64,000 nucleotides of DNA from Kitagawia praeruptora (lineage: Eukaryota; Streptophyta; Magnoliopsida; Apiales; Apiaceae). A program made the translations under genes and the position numbers. Below are positions 57,375 to 64,000 of the stretch, one piece after another (position 1 is the stretch's first letter; every line of letters starts with the position of its first letter). The notes under the pieces are model-generated. The model made no database searches. It was given only the letters and a program-made list of their open reading frames with translations, and was not told where the DNA came from. The stretch lies in NCBI GenBank assembly GCA_037693485.1, contig CM075349.1, positions 71,589,001-71,653,000 of the forward strand, given 5' to 3'.

Positions 57375-59120
57375 GTTAATTCTTTTGTGTACAACTGGGG
57401 TACCTTTTGAATCAACAAATTTAACATGATTAGGTTCAGAAACAATTTTCTTACCTTCAGATTTAGATGTGCTAGTTTCTACTTTACTATCATCACTGAC
57501 AATAGCTACTTTCTTTTCTTGTCTAGCTTAATCAAAACCTAAACCATTAACTTTACCACGAATTCCACTTTCAAAGATTTCTAAAGTCTTTTTTACTAGA
57601 ATTGTCAAAGGTCTTAATCACCCCTCTCTCTTCCTCTAGTTCTTTTCTGACATAGTCATAAGCCTCAAGAATAACACTATAATCATGCTTAGCTTTATCA
57701 GAACTTAACTTGTATTCTTCCATTTGAATTAACTCAGATTCAAGAAAATTATTTCTATCGACTAACTTATCATTCTTAACCTTAAGTTCATCTCTTTCAC
57801 TGGTAAGAATTCTAAAATTAGTCATAAGATTCTTAAACTCAGCATGGATAGATCTAATTTCATCAGAATTTAAGCTATCAAATGAATCAAGAGAGTGAAG
57901 TGATACCTTAACAGAAGATGGAGAAGTTTTCTTTGGAGATCCAGGTTTGTCTGAAACATTTGCCATCAATGCAATGTTGTCATAATCCAATTCATCTTCA
58001 GAGTCACTGGAATCAGCCCAATCCTTCTGTGTGACCATAAGTGCATTGCCCTTTCCTGAATTCCTAGGCTTCTTACACTCACTAGCAAAGTGTCCAAGCT
58101 CATTACAGTTAAAGCACTTGATCTTGGCCTTATCAAGCTTGACAATTGTACTTTTGCTTTTGTCACTCTTCTTCTCATCTTTCTTTTGAAAAGGTCCTTT
58201 GCTAAATCTTCTACTGTTGAATATTCCTTTCTTGAAAGCTTTAGCAAACATAGCAAAGAGTTCATGCATCTCTGATTCAGAATCACTGTTGTCAGAGTCT
58301 ATATCAGTAGTCTCTAACTCAGAACTTCCTTTGCTTTTCTTCTTCATTGAGTTCTTTATAGCAGGCTCATCATGTTGTTCCTCTGGAAGCTTTTTTGATT
58401 CAGATTGAGTAGTGAGTGCAACAGTCTTCATCTTTCCTTCACTCCTACTATTCTTCTGCTGCTTGTCAAGTTCATAAGCCCTCAGTTTTCCATACACTGC
58501 TTCTAATGATATCTCATCCAGATCATTAGCTTCCTCAATTGCAGATATCTTCTCATTGTAGAAATCAGGCAAGGCTTTCATGAACTTAGTATTCATATCC
58601 TCCAATTCATAATATTTACCATGCATGGCCATCTCATTGATGAGTTTTGTAAACCTATCAAAGGTATCAGTAAGCGACTCACCAGACTTGGATTCAAAGT
58701 ACTCATACTGCTGTATAAGTAGTGTCCTCATATTCTTCCTGACAGGCTTAGTTCCTTCACAGTGAACCTTAAGATTATCCCATATATCCTTAGCAGTTTT
58801 ACAAGAGAGCACATAGTTAGTGAGAACAGAATCAAGACTATTGAATAATATGTTTCTCACTTTAGCATCTTTAAGAACATTCTCCTTGTCCTTATCTGAC
58901 CACTCAATTTAGGCTTCTCTGCTGTATGTTCTAGAACAACTTCACCATCGACAGTTGCTTGTCCAACCACCTTTGTTGGAATAAAAGGTCCATCTCTGAT
59001 TCTGTCAAGATAATCAGGATCAGTTGCTTCCAGATGATGCAACATCTTAACTTCCCATAGAGTATATTCGTTTCTCTTGAGCATAGGAATCTTAGTATTC
59101 CCATCCTTGTAACCAGACAT
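57375..59120 (-). pseudogene. Element D gag
   Basis: It starts at ATG 59120 (MSGYKDGNTKIPMLKRNEY). The frame breaks near 58910 and continues in 58860-57571. The UBN2-type gag domain (CKTAKDIWDNLKVHCEGTK, SLTDTFDRFTKLINEM) is followed by acidic linkers and one zinc knuckle, CFNCNELGHFASEC. Downstream is a coiled-coil-like stretch (KVKNDKLVDRNNFLESEL). After the stop at 57571, about 195 bases of further gag tail (KFVDSKGTPVVHK) remain before LTR H. The layout is that of a SIRE-type gag. Confidence 0.85.
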
Positions 59121-59155
59121 GATTGCAGATCTTTATGATTATTCGAAATCAACCT

Positions 59156-59167
59156 TCTCCGATACCA
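59156..59167 (-). other. Primer-binding site of element D
   Basis: The minus strand reads TGGTATCGGAGA two bases inside the 5' LTR end. It matches the tRNA-iMet complement at 10 of 12 bases. Confidence 0.75.
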
Positions 59168-59169
59168 AT

Positions 59170-59881
59170 TGTTAACTCGATTAACTTGTAGAAGGGGGGG
59201 TTGAATACAAGTTATATAATCGTATCTGGTTTTTGCTCGATTAAATAAACAAGAATAAATGAATGAATCAAACTCTGTTTGTATTAATAAGATCAAATAC
59301 AAACTCTACCAAAGGTGTACAAATACCTTTAGCAGCTGCTGACAAAATAAATTTCTCTCTGTTTGCACTCTCGTATGCTTACGATTACAAACCTCATGAA
59401 CACCTTTTACAATGATATAGAGAGAGTATTTATAATGCTACCTATCAACAAATAACAGAAAGATATAATCTATATATGACAATGTTCTGCCGTCCAGTTG
59501 ATAGTTTCCATCAACAGAAAATTCTTTCCTTCACGAAATCTTCTTGCTTGTTCTTCAAACAAAGATCCTGTTTTATAGTACTTGCCAGTTTCTGTAGCAT
59601 CCATAATGACGTCATCAGTAACACGACTGATATCAGGATTTCTCTTGCATCAGGATCTGATCATCCATCAGTATTTGATCAGTATTTTACTTATCGTGTC
59701 AGGATTCAATCTCAGTTCATGACATGTAGTCCTCGATGCACTGTTCTTGACTTAATTCTATAGATTACTGTCTAACACATATCTCCTATACAAAGTGCTA
59801 AATCCTTTATAAATCAGGATATACAAGAAGTATAAGTAAAATTCTATTCTTAACATCACAACTCATGAATTATTCCTAACA
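59170..59881 (-). repeat. Element D 5' LTR (712 bp)
   Basis: On the plus strand it runs from TGTTAACTCG to TCCTAACA and is followed directly by the target duplication CGTCA. It differs at many scattered positions from the copy at 20963-21674. Confidence 0.92.
59427..59434 (-). promoter_or_regulatory. TATA box in the 5' LTR of element D
   Basis: Minus-strand TATAAATA followed by CTCTCTCTATATC, a good plant TATA context. It is conserved in the other LTR (21220-21227). Transcription would start near 59400 and enter the primer-binding site and gag. Confidence 0.6.
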
Positions 59882-60474
59882 CGTCAATTGATATAGATCC
59901 AGCAGTTGCCTTTTTAGCAAGGTTATTTATCTCCTTCTCTATCTCAGCAAAATTAATTTTATCAGCATTGCGAATAACTGGAACAACAAGACCCTGCAAA
60001 AATAAGTGTAAGAATACAAGTCAGGACTCAGGAGCACATGTAATCTATACCCTAATGCTTCACATAAGTTTAGAATTCTAAGAGAGGACATTTTTAAAAG
60101 CCAGCATCATGCTCCATGAAAATATTTTTTCTTCATATTCACATTTATTCATTATGTGTAAAATTTAAGAAGTATATCATATCTTGCCTTCGGAGTGCCA
60201 ACAACTATACTAATATCAACATAGTCCCTGTATATGATATCGTCTCTATAAATAACTGCATTTATAACAGGCTGATTTTGGAGTCCACTCACAGTTGCCT
60301 GAAGGGAACAGAAACTATATAAATCTTGCTGAAACAAGAGAATCACTTGTTCTTAATCATACTAGGATCTAACGCTAACATACTTTTACAAATCCTGACA
60401 TAAAACCTAGCTTTACTCTATGCTTCTCAAGGAATGCATCTTTGTAATCAGAACGGAGTTTCATCAAATTAGCC
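59882..60474 (-). pseudogene. 2-oxoglutarate dehydrogenase E2 (succinyltransferase) fragment, three exons
   Basis: On the minus strand three exons code for the middle of the catalytic domain of the E2 subunit of the mitochondrial 2-oxoglutarate dehydrogenase complex. Exon 60474-60384 reads ANLMKLRSDYKDAFLEKH ... VKLGFMSGFVK. Exon 60298-60188 reads ATVSGLQNQPVINAVIYRDD ... DYVDISIVVGTPK. Exon 59993-59882 reads GLVVPVIRNADKINFAEIEK ... GSISID and is completed at 20957-20938. Splice sites are mostly kept (TTGCAG, AAA/GTATGT, TTCAG, TTTGCAG). One donor is GC (AAG/GCAAGA). Lipoyl domain, linker and the C-terminal catalytic His-Asp region are absent. Retained introns point to DNA-level copying. The fragment lies inside a CACTA element. 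Confidence 0.88.
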
Positions 60475-60570
60475 CTGCAATAAGTAGCACATTGACAAGG
60501 TAAGTTTATGCACCACAGGTCACCCACTTAAATACCAGATATCTCCAATGTATATCCTCCAAGCACTTAG

Positions 60571-60640
60571 GAGAACTGTAGCAGTAACATGGTTTTCATG
60601 GCCATCTGGCATGAACTTTGCAAGCCCAAAATCTAATATC
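60571..60640 (-). pseudogene. Protein-kinase activation-loop fragment
   Basis: The minus strand reads ILDFGLAKFMPDGHENHVTA and TVL. It contains the DFG motif and the start of the activation segment as found in plant receptor-like kinases. A stop lies three codons upstream, and similarity is lost before the GT-x-GY-x-APE part. It sits just upstream of the E2 fragment in the same orientation, a mixture of unrelated gene pieces expected from transposon capture. Confidence 0.6.
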
Positions 60641-60660
60641 TAAGAACCATCAATTTAAGA

Positions 60661-61200
60661 AAAAAGTGATTAAAATAGAGGATACTGATATCAATGTAGG
60701 ACAAAGATTTGGAATAATAAAAATTATAGATATATTTGAACCATCAATTTAAGAAAAACGTATGAACATATTTGAACCATAGTAATCCTAATTAAGAAAC
60801 AGAGCTTATAAAAACCCAAAATTATAACACTAACACCCTAAATATAAACCCTAATTAAGAAGTGGCCAGCTAACATTCATACAAATTTAAACCTATATAT
60901 ACCAAATTCACACCGACGGTAACATATATATATATTTAAGCATATATATACATAATTTTTTTGATACAAAATTGATTTTGGGAACATACCCTATCCGAGC
61001 TTCGATTGAGTTTTCTTCGAGAGTCTTCTTCAAGAAATTTATTGATAGAGTCTTCTTTGAGCTTTGGCTGGGTCTTCTTCTTTGTTCTTCGCCTAAGTCG
61101 TCTTATTTGTTCTTGGAATTGAGTTCGTGTTCTTCGATTGAGCTCTGTTGTGTTATGTGATTTTGACTTGGGAAAAAGTTTTGTCTTTCTTTTTTATTTT
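60661..61200. other. CACTA-2 interior, unassigned
   Basis: AT-rich sequence with a TA-rich stretch near 60925-60950. Then at about 60990-61150 comes a degenerate repeat of the words CTTCGATTGAG and TTCTTCTTTG on the plus strand. An ORF at 60972-61160 reflects this repeat and has no domain I recognise. Confidence 0.45.
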
Positions 61201-61498
61201 TCTTTTAGTATGATAAATGTTTGCCCGACAGCCGCTCAAAATATTAAAGCAATTTTACGAGCCTGCTTAACATATTTTAGAAGCCCGCCAATTTTTTGGG
61301 CCCAAAAATCAAATTTATTGCAACGATTTAAGAAAAACATTGCAATAGGTTGAATGTTTTTAACTCTCTTGAATTTTTTCAATGCTATTGCAATGTTTTT
61401 CAAAAGCATTGCAATTTATGTTATTTGATTTCTCAATAGCAATGTTTTTTGACAAACCTTTAGAAATATGGTTGCAATAGGCAATATATGGTGTAGTG

Positions 61499-62606
61499 AG
61501 CTCATTGCAGTTGTAACACCTGAACTTCGACCTATCCACCAACCCGGTCTTGTATCCTCCTCTTGTGGCTCCACCAGTGGCTTTTGAAAAACTTCCCTTG
61601 TTGAACTTAGATGATTGACCCTGTGGCTTGTATGACTTGTCCCTTCTGAACTTGATATTCTTGAATCTCTTAGCCATATAAGCCATGGTTGGATTATCCA
61701 TGCTTTCAATCTCTTCTACTGTGTAGAAGTCTTCATCTTCAACATCTTTTAGCTGCAGAACCACCTTCTCCTCGTCATCCAACACCTCTGCTCTCTTCAA
61801 AGATGGCATTTGTGTTGGTTGTGAACTTTGTGATGGTTCACTTGGACAAGCTACTTGTGGTTCATGAGCTACAAGGGCTCCTGACATGTTTGCTACCTTT
61901 CCTTTGGTTCCAGTTTGAATAGCTCTCTTTTTAAAGGGTTCGAGTTCATATGATTTGAGCATACCATAAAGAGTTTCAAGAGAAACATCATTCAAGTTTC
62001 TTCCTTCTCTTATGGTTGTGACCTTGTGCTCAAGATGCTCAGGGAGAGTGAGCAGAAATTTGATGTTAATCTCCTTTCTATCATAGAACTTTCCATGAAA
62101 ATTTGTAACTCAGCTATTAGTTTACTGAACCTCTCAAACATGTGTGTAATTTCTTCGCCTGGTTTAGCCATAAAGGCTTAATATTATGATACAAGGATTT
62201 GCTTTTGATTATCAGGAACCTCTTCACTTCCTTCACACATCAGCTCTATCTTACTCCACATCTCTTTTGCAGATGAACATCCCATGACATTACCACACAT
62301 GGATTTGTCTAATGTAAGAGAGTCGAGCAAGATAAGTTGTAAGTAGTCATCCAAGACTACTTTCTCCTTTTTGGTCTCTGTGTACTCTAAAGGCTTCTTA
62401 GCAACCCAGTGGGCTGGAATGAGTTCATCATTCACAGTAGCAGCAGCTACTTCCTTCTGAGGTATGAAGGGGCCATTCTCAAGGATTCCCATGTACAGTG
62501 GATGGGCAACTTTGATAAATAACAAGATCTTTCTTTTCCAGAAATTGTAGTTCTCTTTATCAAAGACTGGAATCTTGATACCACTTGACTTCTGAACACT
62601 CGTCAT
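61499..62606 (-). pseudogene. Element E gag, interrupted by CACTA-2
   Basis: It starts MTSVQKSSGIKIPVFDKENY at 62606 and is close to gag G (FDKENYNFWKRK, SSAKEMWSKIELMCEGSEE). The frame shifts between 62184 and 61995. The second frame has DVSLETLYGMLKSYELEPF and the start of the zinc knuckle, CYNCNEL, where CACTA-2 begins. The codons that follow in the open frame are transposon sequence. Confidence 0.85.
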
Positions 62607-62649
62607 GATCTTCAGATTTGTATATCAATCTGGATGCTCTGATACCAGT

Positions 62650-63711
62650 TGTTGGTCCCGGAGTATTGCAGAAGGGGGGGTTGAATGCAATACTGATAAA
62701 ATTCAATATTTAAAACAACAACAATGATAAAGATTATAAGTTATTAGTAGATGTATGCAAACAATAAGTGAAACAAGATTTCTCACAAAATAAATGTTTT
62801 ATTTATCTTGTGCGAAGTGTTGCTACAACCTAGAGAAAATGTTTCTCCAGCTTCGTTGTCTCAAGAGATACAAGTTTGCTTCGTGAGCGTACATGTATAT
62901 AGAAAAGAATCCGAGATGTGTATCTAAGTAGACTAAGATACTCTGTTGTCTCTATCGCATGGGGTGTTGAGCTGCTATCGTTTTCAAGTGGCAGCTCATT
63001 ACAATTTGCACACCCATGTGACTTTCCTAAATTGCTATACAGACAGGATAAACCTTACAAGTAAAGCAACCTAGATTCTTTCTATTTCTAGCTAATACAA
63101 TTCTAGTAGATGTGGATATAACATATACCTCGAATTGACCAGCCTTGTCTTGTGAATCTCTTAAGCTTCTGTCGTAGTCTTTGCAGGTCTACTACAAACG
63201 ATAGAGTGTTGCAGCAAATCTGTTTCTTGAACATATAACCTGTCACGGGCTTTGACTGAGAAAAATACCTAAATCAAATAATTCAATGTGACAGTAACCT
63301 TAACCGCCGAGTCTATTGTCAAAGGAATATTCAGTAGTTGACAATACGAGCTCCCGCCAATGTTGATGTCGGAACTCCAGACTTGTTGTCAAGTGTGAGA
63401 ATGTTACTGTCCCATGCTTCAACCAATGTTGTTGTCAGATATAGCTTTGTCGTGACTTTGCAACATTTTCTTCTTGTAACCTTACTGTCAAGAACATTAC
63501 AGTAACTTATATTCTTGCTGTCTTCTGGATATATACCTTGAGGCTTGAACAAATACATGAACTTCTCCCAAGACATACAATTAATACATGACAGCAATTA
63601 TTCGATTACAAAGACATACTCTGGCTGTGACAGTATGTTCAACTTAGTAAAAACTAAGTACAGGAAAATATAGTTAAGTTGTCTCTATGCTATCACCCAT
63701 AAATCCCAACA
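62650..63711 (-). repeat. Element E 5' LTR (1062 bp)
   Basis: On the plus strand it runs from TGTTGGTCCCGGAG to AAATCCCAACA, i.e. TGTTGGGATTT ... CCAACA on the minus strand, typical SIRE ends. A minus-strand TATATA near 62896-62902 is a possible TATA box. The ORF at 63331-63597 is inside the LTR and unsupported. Confidence 0.85.
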
Positions 63712-63829
63712 ATATCTGACTCCAGATTAGCATACATGGCTCCAGATTAACATTTCCTAATTTAGCCATTAGTTCATGATGAGATCCAATAATACCCTTC
63801 TGCAACATTGAAAGAACAAGTTTCTTCGA

Positions 63830-64000
63830 TAGGGATGGTCATTCAACCCGTCTCGCCCGACCTCGATTCGATTCCTGCCCCGTTTGGGACGAGAATTGGA
63901 GATTAATTTCTGGTTAGGAATCGAGGACAAATATATAAAATATTTGGGGATAAGGACGGGATTTAGGGTCTCCCCACCCCGTTCCTCGCTTCCCGAATCC
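63830..64000. mobile_element. Probable hAT element end (truncated by window)
   Basis: TAGGGATGGTCATTCAACCCG begins a stretch of C/G-run words (CTCGCCCGACC, CCTGCCCCG, CCCCACCCCG) that resembles the terminal and subterminal sequence of Ac-like hAT elements, which start with (C/T)AGGGATG. The other end and the 8-bp duplication are outside the window, so this is a resemblance only. Confidence 0.4.

Larger units (their letters stand above)
20963..59881 (-). mobile_element. SIRE-type Ty1/Copia element D, 38.9 kb including nested insertions
   Basis: The two 712-bp LTRs (20963-21674 and 59170-59881) end in the perfect 5-bp duplication CGTCA (20958-20962 and 59882-59886). That shows they are the two ends of one insertion despite the 38 kb between them. 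In minus-strand order the element reads: LTR, primer-binding site, gag (59120-57571), [H/J complex replacing protease, integrase and the start of RT], RT-RNase H (38358-36877), spacer with an antisense ORF [split by G], envelope-like ORF [split by F], LTR. All coding parts are broken. The C-terminal ORF after pol is typical of SIRE/Maximus elements. Confidence 0.92.
59882..61498. mobile_element. CACTA-2, right part of a gene-capturing CACTA element
   Basis: The right terminus on the minus strand is CACTACACCATATATTGCC at 61498, next to the probable duplication AGC (61499-61501). The last 200 bases contain repeated ATTGCAA/TTGCAAT words (near 61317, 61341, 61385, 61403, 61474), the subterminal repeats. 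It interrupts the zinc knuckle of gag E after CYNCNEL. The left end is not in the window. Because E's remainder is also not found to the left, everything from base 1 to 61498 should lie within or nested inside CACTA-2. The visible non-nested part is 20791-20962 plus this segment. Confidence 0.75.
61499..63711 (-). mobile_element. SIRE-type Ty1/Copia element E, 5' part
   Basis: On the minus strand: LTR (63711-62650), primer-binding site (GCTCTGATACCA at 62636-62647 on the plus strand), gag from 62606, cut at 61498 by CACTA-2. The rest of E is outside the window. The bases after the LTR (ATATC, 63712-63716) should be its target duplication. Confidence 0.85.

Noticed and set aside
61360..61498. 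C-terminal extension of gag E (TTPYIAYCNHISKG)
   Set aside because: It is encoded by the CACTA-2 terminus, not by E.

Overview
This window looks like plant nuclear DNA from a eudicot with a repeat-rich genome. I see no intact host gene and no rRNA or tRNA gene. Almost all of it is transposable elements stacked inside one another: very long-LTR Ty3/Gypsy chromoviruses, SIRE-type Ty1/Copia elements, an L1-type LINE, two CACTA DNA transposons, a small MITE-like element and probably one end of a hAT element. The only host-type coding sequence is a set of captured exon fragments carried by the CACTA elements. The species cannot be named from the sequence alone.

Layout. (1) A LINE ORF2 runs in from the left edge, stops at 2522 and resumes at 19580. 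The gap holds a solo LTR, called B here (minus strand, 2523-4977 plus 18657-19574, 5-bp target duplication AAGAT). B is itself split by a young chromovirus A (plus strand), which has two 3.54-kb LTRs (5138-8675 and 15121-18656), an unusual extra ORF, gag-pol with a frameshift, and a stray 160-bp internal tail at 4978-5137. (2) The interval 20963-59881 is one SIRE-type Copia element, D, on the minus strand. Its 712-bp LTRs are 38 kb apart and are flanked by the duplication CGTCA. D is interrupted by solo LTR F (24535-27712, TTAAT), Copia G (29327-36369, AGTAG) and a Gypsy complex H/J (38359-57374). Inside J's LTR sit a CACTA element with NIPA exon fragments (47539-52574, TAG) and a MITE (54026-54413, TAA). 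(3) D sits in an exon of a 2-oxoglutarate dehydrogenase E2 (succinyltransferase) gene fragment, part at 20938-20957 and the rest at 59882-60474. That fragment, together with a protein-kinase activation-loop fragment, lies inside a second CACTA element whose right end is at 61498. This CACTA interrupts the gag zinc knuckle of Copia E (minus, 61499-63711). A probable hAT end begins at 63830.

Order of events read from the nesting: E, then the second CACTA, then the LINE and D independently. Inside D came F, G and H; inside H came J; inside J's LTR came the NIPA-carrying CACTA and the MITE. Inside the LINE came B and then A. The near identity of A's two LTRs makes A the youngest datable LTR-element insertion. 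Points worth a second look are the extra ORF of A, which is followed by a polyadenylation signal and an A32 tract, a histone-H3-tail-like short ORF in A's LTR, an antisense ORF with its own TATA box in D, a cluster of TTCnnGAA boxes in the LTR of G, and the two CACTA gene captures.
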